From NCBI RefSeq assembly GCF_023155275.1, contig NZ_JALMUV010000002.1, forward strand, positions 62,001 to 126,000: a stretch of DNA of 64,000 nucleotides. The letters run 5' to 3'. Below, piece after piece: positions 16,789 to 25,392 of the stretch. This DNA comes from Streptomyces rhizoryzae (lineage in GTDB: Bacteria > Actinomycetota > Actinomycetes > Streptomycetales > Streptomycetaceae). A program made the position numbers and the translations under genes. The notes beneath the pieces were generated by a model that was given only the letters and a program-made list of their open reading frames with translations, searched no databases and was not told where the DNA came from. Within the stretch, counting starts at the first letter, position 1; every line of letters begins with the position of its first letter.

Positions 16789-18165
16789 TCAGAAGGCGGG
16801 TCGGCGGCCGCGGACGGGGCTGACCTCCTCCAGGCGCTCCGCGAGGTCGAGGAGGAGGGCCTCGGCCCACCATCGGCTGACCAGTTGGACGCCGAGCGGC
16901 AGGCCGTCGTCCGTGGCACCGAAGGGGAGCGCGACGGCGGGCAGACCAGTCAGGTTGAACGGTACGGTCGCGCGCATCACCGCGCGTGCCGGCAGGGAGA
17001 CACCGTCCACTTCGAGGCGGCTGCGGCCATGAGGCGGCGCGGGAAAGGGCGTTACGGGGCACAGCAGGACGTCGTGCTCAGCGAACCAGGCGGCGAATCG
17101 CGTGCGCAGTTGCTCCACCTCGTGTTCGGCAGCGACGTAGTCGGCCAGCGGAACCTCGGCGGACTCCAGCGTGGCCGCGATGACCGGGTGCACTTCCGTC
17201 TCGCGGCCAGAGGTGACGGCGCGCAGGGCGGGCCGTATCTCTGCGGGAAACAACGTCGCCGACAGCAGGGTGCAGTCCCGCTCGGCGAGCCATGGAAGCT
17301 CGCTCTCCCGGACGTCGTGCCCGAACTCGGCCAGCGCCGTGGCCGCCGCGGCGACCGTAGCGGCGACCTGTTGATCGACCGCGCCGAACGCCGCGGCGGT
17401 CCAGCCGATGCGCAGCCGGCCCCTGCCGTGGGTGCGGTCTGCGGCGGGCAGCGCCACGGCGTAGGGGTCGCTGCCATCGGGCCCTTCCATGAGGGAGAGC
17501 GCCAAGCGCAGATCGCGCACGCTGCGGGCCATGGGGCCGGCGTGCCACCAGCGGCGCGGCACGGCGGGAAAGTGGCCGGTCATCGGCAACCTGCCGTGGG
17601 TGGGTTTGATCGAGGCGATCCCCGTGTCGGCGGCGGGCCCGCGCACGGAGATGGCGACGTCGCTCCCGATGCCGAGCGGCGAGAGCCCGCTCGCGATGGC
17701 CGCCGACTCACCGCCGCTGGAGCCCCCGGGAGTGCGCCGGGGGTCGTAGGGGTTCAGGGACCTGCCGGTCAGGCGGTTGTCCGTCTCGGTCCAGTAGGAC
17801 ATCTCCGGCAGGTTTGTCTTGGCCAGCAGGATGCCGCCGGCCCGCCGAAGGCGAGCCACCGCAGTGGCATCGGTGTCGGGCACCCGGTCGGCGAAGAGCC
17901 TCGACCCCCAGGTGGTGGGGACCCCTGCGGTGTCGAAGGAGTCCTTGACCGTGAAGGGGACTCCGCTGAGCGGGCCGCCGGCCGGTCGCGCCGCGGCGTG
18001 CAGAGCCTGCTCACCGAGCACGGTCACGAAGGCGTTCACCCGGTCCGCGACCGCCTCGATCCGGTCGAGATGAGCGGCCACCACCTCGACGGCGCTCACC
18101 GTGCCCGCTGAGACAAGACTCGCGAGGCCGACCGCGTCATACCATACGAGATCGCTCGGCTCCAT
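16789..18165 (-). CDS. Amidase (amidase signature family)
   Basis: 458 residues with the Ser-cisSer-Lys amidase fold: Lys74 in [11 protein letters not shown], the cis-Ser within TPGGSSGGE (149-150) and nucleophile Ser173 in [12 protein letters not shown]. The usual IGGSIR of the family reads VAISVR here, so the nucleophile is kept but its flank is unusual. Hydrolyses an amide of unknown identity; GatA is unlikely without gatB/C. ATG 18165 with AGGAG upstream. G+C and codon choice look less extreme than in neighbouring genes, and with the adjoining transposase relic this suggests acquisition by transfer. Confidence 0.88.
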   Translation of the reverse strand: MEPSDLVWYDAVGLASLVSAGTVSAVEVVAAHLDRIEAVADRVNAFVTVLGEQALHAAARPAGGPLSGVPFTVKDSFDTAGVPTTWGSRLFADRVPDTDATAVARLRRAGGILLAKTNLPEMSYWTETDNRLTGRSLNPYDPRRTPGGSSGGESAAIASGLSPLGIGSDVAISVRGPAADTGIASIKPTHGRLPMTGHFPAVPRRWWHAGPMARSVRDLRLALSLMEGPDGSDPYAVALPAADRTHGRGRLRIGWTAAAFGAVDQQVAATVAAAATALAEFGHDVRESELPWLAERDCTLLSATLFPAEIRPALRAVTSGRETEVHPVIAATLESAEVPLADYVAAEHEVEQLRTRFAAWFAEHDVLLCPVTPFPAPPHGRSRLEVDGVSLPARAVMRATVPFNLTGLPAVALPFGATDDGLPLGVQLVSRWWAEALLLDLAERLEEVSPVRGRRPAF

Positions 18166-18560
18166 CGGCTCCTGGGTTCCTTCCTCGGCAACGAACGTTC
18201 CGGGCCCGCCTGTTCGGCTCACCCTACGGGAGGCGGCCGCACACCGTTTCAGGCCACGGACGCGGGTGGACCCCGGTGGGGGCAGGGCGGGTCGGGAAGC
18301 GCCCTGTCCGGTGAGCGGTGCGTGAAGGCCGGTAGGCCACCGCATGGTGCCCCCCGGTCGAGAGGTCCGGCGGCGTCGTCATGCGGATGCTCCGCGCACA
18401 CCACGAGCAGGCCGCCACCCCGGCGGGCACGTGATCGTCCCGCTACCTTGCGCCGCGGGCCAGCGGGAGAACCCCGGGGACGGCCACACCCACCTGACCC
18501 GCGTGTGAGACGCCCCGGACACCGGGTACGCCCTGGCCGCCCGTCCCCCAGGCGGGACAC
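18166..18560. other. Intergenic region without recognisable gene
   Basis: About 395 bp between the amidase start and the end of the broken monooxygenase gene, both on the minus strand. No frame has coding features or a ribosome binding site. The amidase promoter must lie in its left part, but no clear consensus is seen. Confidence 0.4.
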
Positions 18561-19535
18561 TCACGGTTCCCGGACTGCGGCCCACCCTCCAGGCACCGGT
18601 TCCCGCTGCCCGTCCGGCGTCAGCTCCCTGGATGGTCTGGCCCCCGCCCCGGCACCCGTACGGCCCCGGCCCCGGCCGGTCACCCGCCGGGGCAGTCCGG
18701 CCACCCGGGCCGGCCGCTCGAAGGACTCCCGCAGCGTCGCCCGGTCGTAGCTGCTGGTGGTCACCAGCACCTCGTCCGCGGCGCTCGCCCCGATCAGCTC
18801 CGCCAGCGCCGCGGCGACCTGCTCCTCCGTACCGTGGACGTGCCCGCGCAGCGCCTCCTCGCAGCACCCCCGCTCGCGCGCGGACATCCCGTCCCCGGCG
18901 GCCGCACCGTCCGCCGCCGGCCGCAGCGGCGGGAAGACCCCGTGCGTCCGCGCGTACGCCAGCGCCCGCGCCTCCGGGACGAGCAGGTGCCGCGCCGCCT
19001 CCTGCGAACCGGCCACCGCCACCGTCCCGGAGATCACCACGTACGGCCGCGGCCAGAGCGCGGACGGACGGAACGCGGCGCGGTAGCCGTCGACCGCCGC
19101 CAGCAGCTTCGCCGGGTCCCGGAAGTCGCCGATGACCAGCGCCAGCCCGACCCGCGCCGCCACCTCGGCGCCCGCCCCGGTCGCCGGCACGAACGCGGGC
19201 ACCGCCAGCCCCTCGGCGGGCCGGGCGTGCACCTGCGGATGGGCCGTCCGGGTCCCCGTGAAATAGCCCAGCAGCTCCGCCGGCTGCGCCCCGAAGCCCT
19301 CGGCGGCGGCCAGCACGGTCGGCGCGGAGCCGGCGACCCCGGGCACCCCGTGGTGCTCGGAGACCCAGAAGCGGTGGTAGCCCGGCCTCCCCATGCCTTA
19401 AGGGCATGGGAGGTGCCCCCACGCGTGCCGGGCCGGCTCGACGGTGTCCCGCAGCGCCGCCGCGGGCGGGTGCCCCTCCCTGGTGCGGGAGCGGTCCAGG
19501 ATCGAGAATTGAGGTGTCCGTATCTGCGAGCTCAC
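18561..19535 (-). pseudogene. LLM class flavin-dependent oxidoreductase, disrupted
   Basis: Remains of a luciferase-like monooxygenase. From GTG 19535 the minus strand reads a normal family N-terminus (SSQIRTPQFSILDRSRTREG, then RDTVEPARHA). It then runs into a palindromic repeat carrying an in-frame TAA, and resumes in the same frame as GYHRFWVSEHHGVPG. A second lesion follows: SAPTVLAAA is fused to FGAQPAELLGYF, removing roughly 65 residues that normally form the barrel core and flavin site. The C-terminal third looks intact. No functional enzyme is expected. Confidence 0.85.
19386..19421 (-). repeat. Small palindromic repeat inserted in LLM gene
   Basis: On the minus strand a run of five G precedes CACCTCCCATGCC, a CTTAA loop and GGCATGGGGAGG: an 11-bp imperfect stem (one bulge) with a G-run on one side. 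It interrupts the LLM oxidoreductase reading frame between ARHA and GYHRFW and supplies the stop codon. A related element lies at 22084-22112. Confidence 0.75.
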
Positions 19536-19620
19536 CTCCCCTCAACGCCCGCCCGCGCCCAGGATCCCGATTCCGCCCCCTCGGCCCCCTCCCCCACGGC
19601 TCGACGACGAGGAGCGTCCG

Positions 19621-20517
19621 ATGCCCCAGCAGCCGCCCCCGGCCGGCGGTCCCGGCCGGCCCGACCGCCCCGGCCACCCGGACGGCGCAGCCCGCCCGGA
19701 CCTTCCGGAGCGGGTCGCCGCCACCTACGGCGCGGAGGACCTCGGCACCGTCCCCGCGTTCGCCGGCGGCTTCATCAACTTCGGCTACTGGGCGTGGCTG
19801 CCCGAGCCCGCGGACCGCCCGCTGACCGAGGACGACCGGATCCGCAGCGAGCAGGACCTCTACCGGCTGGTCCTGGACACCTGCGACCGCCCGCGCGGCC
19901 GCACCGCCCTGGAGGTCGGCTGCGGGCGCGGACTGGGCTGCGCGCTGGCACTGAAGGAGTTCGACTTCCGGTCGGTGATCGGGCTGGACGCGCACCCGGA
20001 CCAGATCGCCCGCGCCCTGGAGGCCAACGCCGCGCTGCTGAGCGAGGGCGCCGGACCGCGCCGGCTGGAGTTCGTCCTCGGTCCGGCCCAGCGGATGCCG
20101 CTGCCGGACGGCTGCGCCGACTTCGTCTACTCGGTCGAGGCCGCCCAGCACTTCCGCGACCTGCCCGGCTTCGCCCGGGAGGCGGTCCGGGTGCTGCGCC
20201 CGGGCGGGCTGTTCGCGCTGACCACGTTCTTCGCCCGGGTCCCGGACGCGGTCCGGGTGCTGCCCGAGCTGCTGCCCCCGTACGCCGACGGGCTGGACGT
20301 CCCGCACCTGGTGGACGACGTGGCCGCCGCCTTCGGCGCGGCCGGGCTGCGGGACGTCGCGGTGACCCCGATCGGCGACGGCGTCTGGGAGTGCTACGAC
20401 CGCTACATGGAACAGCGCCCCGAACTCCGCGACAAGTGGCCCCGGCAATACCTGACGGCCTATCAGACCGGGCTGCTCGACTACTACTTGATCACCGCGT
20501 CGGCCCCGGCGGACTGA
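19621..20517 (+). CDS. Class I SAM-dependent methyltransferase
   Basis: 298-residue methyltransferase of the type often seen modifying natural products or lipids (Methyltransf_11-like). After a disordered Pro/Gly-rich N-terminus (1-30) come INFGYWAW, motif I ALEVGCGRGLGC (about 98-109), VIGLDAHPDQ, DFVYSVEAAQHF (motif IV) and VLRPGGLFALTTFF (motif V). Strong ribosome binding site GAGGAG. Substrate unknown; no biosynthetic cluster surrounds it. Confidence 0.87.
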   Translation: MPQQPPPAGGPGRPDRPGHPDGAARPDLPERVAATYGAEDLGTVPAFAGGFINFGYWAWLPEPADRPLTEDDRIRSEQDLYRLVLDTCDRPRGRTALEVGCGRGLGCALALKEFDFRSVIGLDAHPDQIARALEANAALLSEGAGPRRLEFVLGPAQRMPLPDGCADFVYSVEAAQHFRDLPGFAREAVRVLRPGGLFALTTFFARVPDAVRVLPELLPPYADGLDVPHLVDDVAAAFGAAGLRDVAVTPIGDGVWECYDRYMEQRPELRDKWPRQYLTAYQTGLLDYYLITASAPAD

Positions 20518-20563
20518 TCCGTCGGCCCGCCGGGCCGCCGGTGCGCCGCCGGGGCCCCCGGCC

Positions 20564-22054
20564 TCAGGCGGACTGCCGGGAGCGGGCCTTGAAGGCGGCC
20601 TTGCGGGCCTCCTTGGCGGCCTTCCGGTCCGGGTGCAGCCGCCCCATCGCCTCCAGCACGTCCGCGGCCGCCGGGTGGTCCACCCGCCACACCGCGTCGA
20701 AGAACCCGCTGTGCTGCGCGGTCAGGCCCTCGATCAGCTCGCGGAGTTCGGCGGCGGCCTCCTCGTCGGCGCCGCCGAGCTGGGCGGCGATGGTGTCCAC
20801 GGTCAGCCAGAAGACCATCTCCTGGGACGGCTCGGGGATGCCGGGCAGCCCGCGCTCGGCGAGCCAGACCCGGGCCAGCCCGCCCAGGTGCCGGTCGTCG
20901 AGCACCTCGCGCAGGGCCGGCTCGGCCTCCGCGGCGACCAGCGACAGGGCCTGCTGGGCCGCCAGCCGGCGCAGCGGGCCGCGCGGGTCGTCGCCGCGGG
21001 CCGCCGCCAGCAGGTCCCGGGCGGCGTCGAGCGGCGCACGGGCGGCGAGCCACTGCTCGGACTCGGCCTGGGCCATCGCCTCGGGGTAGTCGGGCACCGC
21101 CTCCAGGAGGACGTCGGCGCCCTTGTCCGCGAGGTCGCCGACGGCCGGCGCGTCCACCCCGGCGTCCAGCATCCGGGTGCGGACCGCCCAGACCCCGAGC
21201 GGGGTGAGCCGGACCATGCCGTAGCGGGCCACGTCCTCGTCCGCCAGCGGCTCCGCCGGGCTGACCGTCTCCCCGTCCTCGTCCAGCTCCTCGATGAGCG
21301 CCTCGTCGACCGGCCGGTAGGCGACCAGCCCGATCGGCTCCAGCACCCGGAACTGGTCGTCGAGCCGCATCATCGCCTCGGAGACCTCTTCGAGCACGGC
21401 GTCGGTGGGCTCGTCCATGTCCTCCGGGATGATCATGGAGGCGGCCAGCGCGGGCAGCGGGACGTCCTGGCCGGGGACCTCGTTGAGGGCGCTGAGGAGG
21501 TAGAGGTTGCCGAGGATGCCGTCGAGCAGCTCGGCCTCCTCCTCGGGGTTCCAGTCCAGCGCGTCCAGATCCAGTTCGCCGCCGTCGGCGAGCTGCTCGG
21601 CGATCTCGGAGAGGTCCGGGGCGACCGCGTCGGCGAGCACCGTCTCCATCCCGCCCAGCCAGATCTCCAGGACGTCCTGCGGGCTGCCGGAGGTGAGCAG
21701 GGACAGCTCCTCGCCGGGGGTGGCGGTGCCGACCACGGCGTCGTCCGGGAGGTCCGCGCCGCCGTCGGCCGCGCCGTCCTCGGCGATCTCCACCAGTCCG
21801 GTGTCCACGGCCAGCTGCCACGCCTCGGCGGTGTAGGCGGGGCCGTCCTCGTCCGCGGCCAGGCCCAGGTGCTCGGTGGCGGCGGCCAGGGACTTCTCCA
21901 CCAGCTCACCGCCGGCCCCGACCGGTACGCCGCCCTCGGCCCAGCGGGCCAGCCGGGCGGCGCGGGCCAGCAGCGGGGCGCTCAGCGCGGCGCGGGCCAG
22001 CTCCGCTTCGGGATGCAGCCGCACCGGCGGCATGGTGGGGCGGTCTGCGGACAT
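20564..22054 (-). CDS. Conserved acidic hypothetical protein
   Basis: 496-residue cytosolic protein, strongly acidic and Ala/Leu-rich, mostly predicted helical, with no signal peptide, membrane segment or motif I can name. The last 40 residues switch to a basic tail (HPDRKAAKEARKAAFKARSRQ), which could contact nucleic acid. Codon use is typical of the window and the frame is uninterrupted, so it is a real gene. ATG 22054 with GAGGAG ten bases upstream; a palindromic repeat lies 30 bp upstream of the start. Function unknown. Confidence 0.8.
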   Translation of the reverse strand: MSADRPTMPPVRLHPEAELARAALSAPLLARAARLARWAEGGVPVGAGGELVEKSLAAATEHLGLAADEDGPAYTAEAWQLAVDTGLVEIAEDGAADGGADLPDDAVVGTATPGEELSLLTSGSPQDVLEIWLGGMETVLADAVAPDLSEIAEQLADGGELDLDALDWNPEEEAELLDGILGNLYLLSALNEVPGQDVPLPALAASMIIPEDMDEPTDAVLEEVSEAMMRLDDQFRVLEPIGLVAYRPVDEALIEELDEDGETVSPAEPLADEDVARYGMVRLTPLGVWAVRTRMLDAGVDAPAVGDLADKGADVLLEAVPDYPEAMAQAESEQWLAARAPLDAARDLLAAARGDDPRGPLRRLAAQQALSLVAAEAEPALREVLDDRHLGGLARVWLAERGLPGIPEPSQEMVFWLTVDTIAAQLGGADEEAAAELRELIEGLTAQHSGFFDAVWRVDHPAAADVLEAMGRLHPDRKAAKEARKAAFKARSRQSA

Positions 22055-22083
22055 CTGGCTCAGCTCCTCGGACGGACGGCGGC

Positions 22084-22112
22084 TGGGGGGCCTCCCAGCG
22101 ATGGCTGGGGAG
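22084..22112. repeat. Second copy of the small palindromic repeat
   Basis: TGGGGGGCCTCCCAGC, then GAT, then GGCTGGGGAG. The layout is the same as the element at 19386-19421: G-run, CTCCCA arm, short variable loop, TGGGGAG arm. Here it is intergenic, 30-58 bases upstream of the acidic hypothetical gene's start codon, where it would lie in the 5' leader or promoter. Confidence 0.6.
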
Positions 22113-22288
22113 TGCGCCGCCCAAGCGTAGACGGAATTCTCCCCATCTCGGGCGGTTCACCCTCCCGTACGCTCCCGTCCACCCGGAGAACCTTGACAAC
22201 TCCCTTGCGCGCACAAGAGATTGACGCGCGTAGCGAGCGCCGGTCCCGCTCCGCCACACTCCTACCCCCCTCTCCCCCGGAGGCATCG

Positions 22289-24124
22289 ATGCCATCCCGT
22301 CGTACGCTCCGCAGGCCGGCCGTCCTCGGCACGGTGGTCTGCGCGGCACTCGCCGGCGGACTGCTCAGCGTGCAGTCCGCCTCGGCGGCCGGCACCCGGA
22401 TACATGACATACAGGGCAGAACCCGGATATCCCCGCTGGCCGGAAAGCAGGTCGGCGACGTCCCCGGCACCGTCACCGCGGTCCGGGCGTTCGGCTCGTC
22501 GCGCGGCTTCTGGGTGCAGGACCCGCAGCCGGACAACGACCCGGCGACCAGCGAGGCGATCTTCGTCTTCACCGGCAAGGAGACCCCGAAGGTCGCGGTC
22601 GGCGACGCGGTCACCGTCAGCGGCACGGTCACCGAGTACTACCCGGGCGGCAAGGACGCCGGCGGCCAGTCGGTCACCGAGCTCACCGGCGCCACCTGGC
22701 GGACCACCGCGTCCGGCCGGCCGCTGCCGGCCCCGGTCAAGCTCAACCCCGCCTCGATACCGGCGCGTTACGCCCCCGACGCGGGCGGCGGCAGCATCGA
22801 GTCGCGCACCCTGGAGCCGGCCGCGTACGCCCTCGACCGCTTCGAGTCGCTGGAGGGCATGCGGGTCTCGGTCGCCGACACCCCGGTGACCGGCCCCACC
22901 AACACCCACCACGAGCTGTGGGTGACCGCCACCCCCGGCCACCACCGCACCGCCCGCGGCGGCACGTACTATGGCTCCTACGCCGACCCCAACGGCGGCC
23001 GGGTCAAGGTCCAGTCGCTGATCCCCTTCTCCCAGCGGCCGTTCCCGGTGGCCAACGTCGGCGACCGGCTCTCCGGCACCACCGCCGGCCCGCTGGACTA
23101 CGACAACTTCGGCGGCTACACCCTCCAGGCCACCGAACTGGGTGCGCTCGCCGCCCACACCCCGGCCCCGGAGGTCACCCGCAAGCAGACCGCCGGCGAA
23201 CTGGCGGTGGCCACCTACAACGTCGAGAACCTCGCCCCGGACAACCCGCAGGCCAAGTTCGACCGGCTGGCGAAGGGCCTGGTGCACCACCTCGCCGCCC
23301 CCGACGTGGTGGCCCTGGAGGAGGTCCAGGACGACAGCGGCGCCAAGGACGACGGCACCGTCACCGCCGGCGTCACGCTCAAGAAGCTCACCGACGCCAT
23401 CGCGGCGGCCGGCGGCCCGGGGTACGCGTGGCGGTCGATCGACCCGCAGAACGACCAGGACGGCGGCCAGCCGGGCGGCAACATCCGGACGGCGTTCCTC
23501 TACAACCCGCAGCGGGTGGCGTTCACCGACGTCAAGGGCGGCGACGCGACCACGCCGGTGAAGGTCGTCGACGACCACGGCCGGGCCGGGCTGTCCGCCT
23601 CGCCGGGCCGGATCGCGCCCGCCGACCCGGCGTGGAAGTCCAGCCGCAAGCCGCTGGTCGGTGAGTTCGCGCTGAGGAGCAAGCCCGGCAGCCGGGTGTT
23701 CGTGATCGCCAACCACTTCAACTCCAAGGGCGGCGACCAGGGCCTGGACAGCCGCTTCCAGCCGCCGGCCCGGACCTCGGAGACCCAGCGCACCGCCCAG
23801 GCGAAGCTGGTCAACACCTTCGTCAAGGAGCTGCTGGCCAAGGAGCCCAAGGCCCGGGTCGTGGTGGCCGGGGACCTCAACGACTACCAGTTCTCACCCG
23901 CGCTGAAGACCCTGACCGGCGGCGGCGTGCTCACCGACCAGGTCACCAGGCTGCCCGCGGGCGAGCGCTACAGCTACGTCTACCAGGGCAACTCGCAGGT
24001 GCTGGACCACCTGCTCACCAGCAAGGCGCTGGCCGGCGCGGACTACGACATCGTGCACATCAACGCCGAGTACGCGGACCAGACCAGCGACCACGACCCG
24101 CAGGTGCTGCGGCTCAAGCCCTGA
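22289..24124 (+). CDS. Secreted endonuclease/exonuclease/phosphatase family protein
   Basis: 611 residues exported by a Sec signal (MPSRRTLRRP... SVQSASA). The N-terminal half (about 45-290) is OB-fold/lamin-tail-like material seen in extracellular nucleases. The C-terminal EEP domain shows ATYNVENL, VALEEVQDD (catalytic Glu), VANHFNSK-like IANHFNSKGGD, VVAGDLNDYQFS and the final TSDHDPQVLRL with the catalytic Asp-His. Probable extracellular DNase or phosphodiesterase. GGAGG six bases before ATG. Same family as ExeM-like nucleases. Confidence 0.9.
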   Translation: MPSRRTLRRPAVLGTVVCAALAGGLLSVQSASAAGTRIHDIQGRTRISPLAGKQVGDVPGTVTAVRAFGSSRGFWVQDPQPDNDPATSEAIFVFTGKETPKVAVGDAVTVSGTVTEYYPGGKDAGGQSVTELTGATWRTTASGRPLPAPVKLNPASIPARYAPDAGGGSIESRTLEPAAYALDRFESLEGMRVSVADTPVTGPTNTHHELWVTATPGHHRTARGGTYYGSYADPNGGRVKVQSLIPFSQRPFPVANVGDRLSGTTAGPLDYDNFGGYTLQATELGALAAHTPAPEVTRKQTAGELAVATYNVENLAPDNPQAKFDRLAKGLVHHLAAPDVVALEEVQDDSGAKDDGTVTAGVTLKKLTDAIAAAGGPGYAWRSIDPQNDQDGGQPGGNIRTAFLYNPQRVAFTDVKGGDATTPVKVVDDHGRAGLSASPGRIAPADPAWKSSRKPLVGEFALRSKPGSRVFVIANHFNSKGGDQGLDSRFQPPARTSETQRTAQAKLVNTFVKELLAKEPKARVVVAGDLNDYQFSPALKTLTGGGVLTDQVTRLPAGERYSYVYQGNSQVLDHLLTSKALAGADYDIVHINAEYADQTSDHDPQVLRLKP

Positions 24125-24258
24125 CACCGCGGCTTCTCCCCTTCGCCTCACCCGAGGTGACCGCGGGGTCACTCCACCGGCCCACCCCCGGGCGCCGTTC
24201 GCGTCCGGGGGTGCGGTACTGGGCTGGTAAGCACCCATTCGGCGAGACAAAGGGAGTC

Positions 24259-24402
24259 ATGATGCCGAAGTCGCAGAACCGTAAGTCGGGCAAGCAGGAC
24301 CGGGCCGCCGAGCGGCGCTCCGACCAGCACCGGCCGCAGTCGGAGGAGTCCGCCGCGGAGCGGACCCAGGACCTGAAGCCGCGGGCGCGCAAGGCTGACT
24401 GA
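24259..24402 (+). CDS. Small highly charged hypothetical protein
   Basis: 46-47 residues, no hydrophobic stretch, rich in Lys, Arg, Glu and Gln (MPKSQNRKSGKQDRAAERR...). A clear GGGAG ribosome binding site sits before tandem ATG codons (24259 and 24262); spacing favours 24262. A strong hairpin follows the stop. It looks like a genuine small, intrinsically disordered protein; function unknown. Confidence 0.65.
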   Translation: MMPKSQNRKSGKQDRAAERRSDQHRPQSEESAAERTQDLKPRARKAD

Positions 24403-24432
24403 CGCGGGCAGGGCAGTCGTTCCGCTGCCCGG

Positions 24433-24465
24433 GCGGCCGCCGCACCCCTGGGGTGCGGCGGCCGC
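24433..24465. terminator. Bidirectional terminator hairpin
   Basis: GCGGCCGCCGCACCCC-T-GGGGTGCGGCGGCCGC: a near-perfect palindrome able to form a 14-bp stem with a small loop, centred between the convergent small-protein and EI24-like genes. Confidence 0.7.
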
Positions 24466-24498
24466 CGCCGTCCGTCCGGGCGCCGCCGCCCGGCCCGG

Positions 24499-25317
24499 TC
24501 ACCAGGCGGTGGGCACCGCCCGGCCGTCGGACCCGTCGCCGGGGCCGGCGGCGGCCGACGCGTCCGGGGCTGCGTCCGGCCCGGCCGGTACCAGGTCGCG
24601 CACCAGCAGCGTGGCGCCGGCGACCGCCCCCGGCATCAGCACCACCGACGCCAGCGGGATCAGGAACAGCAGCACCAGCGGCGTCCCGAAGCCGATCGCC
24701 AGCCCCGGCCGGCCGCGCAGCATCCGCAGCCGCTCCCGCACCGGGACCTCCCGGCGCTGCATCGCCACCGTGGTCAGCTCCACGGTGAGGAAGAAACCGG
24801 AGACGCAGAAGCCGATCGCCGGGACCACGGTCTGCCCGACGAACGGCAGGAAGCCCAGCAGGAACAGCAGCACCCCGAAACCGGCGGCGCGCAGCAGTAC
24901 ATGGACCATGTCCCGCAGCCCGACGGCGATCTCCCGCCACAGCGGCCGGTCCGGGCCGGCCGGGCCGCCGCCCTCGCTCTCCTCGACCTGCTCCGCCAGC
25001 GACTCGTAGAACGGGTCGCCGATCAGCAGGGTGACCGCGGTGAAGGTCAGCACCGACAGGGTCAGCCCGCCGGCCAGCAGCAGCGCCACGAACACCCCGC
25101 GCAGCAGCCCCTGCCAGGGGGAGCCCCAGCCGTCGGCGAACGGCGTCGCCCAGGCCGCGAGGTCACCGGCCCCCAGGACCAGCGCGACCAGCGCGCCCGC
25201 GTACAGCACCAGCGCGATCAGCGCGGGGATCAGTCCGAACCCCCACCACCGCCCGTGCCGTCCCGCCCACCGCACACCCCTGCCCAGATACCCCAGCCCC
25301 ACCACAAGATCACGCAT
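24499..25317 (-). CDS. EI24/CysZ-like integral membrane protein
   Basis: 272 residues with four to six membrane helices and the layout of the EI24/CysZ (DUF540) family: paired N-terminal helices around IPALIALVLYAGALVALVLG, LTFTAVTLLIGDPFYESLAEQVE, a central FLLGFLPFVGQTVVPAIGF and an EL-TTVAMQRREVPVRERLRML loop. CysZ proteins import sulfate, but actinomycete homologues are not proven to. The acidic C-terminal tail is disordered. ATG 25317. Downstream of dapD on the same strand with a 76-bp gap, possibly cotranscribed. Confidence 0.82.
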   Translation of the reverse strand: MRDLVVGLGYLGRGVRWAGRHGRWWGFGLIPALIALVLYAGALVALVLGAGDLAAWATPFADGWGSPWQGLLRGVFVALLLAGGLTLSVLTFTAVTLLIGDPFYESLAEQVEESEGGGPAGPDRPLWREIAVGLRDMVHVLLRAAGFGVLLFLLGFLPFVGQTVVPAIGFCVSGFFLTVELTTVAMQRREVPVRERLRMLRGRPGLAIGFGTPLVLLFLIPLASVVLMPGAVAGATLLVRDLVPAGPDAAPDASAAAGPGDGSDGRAVPTAW

Positions 25318-25392
25318 GCCGGCCACCCTATCGGCGAACGCCGGCGGCCCGGCGGGATTCCCACCGGGCCGCGGACGGGCGCTCCGCACGGC

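Noticed and set aside
14367..16919. 850-codon minus-strand frame
   Set aside because: Spans the sortase, GlsB-like and TerD genes in antisense with no domain or start; a G+C artefact.
18379..20448. 689-codon minus-strand frame across the LLM pseudogene and methyltransferase
   Set aside because: Neither half matches a protein family in that frame; the adjoining frame carries the recognisable LLM sequence.
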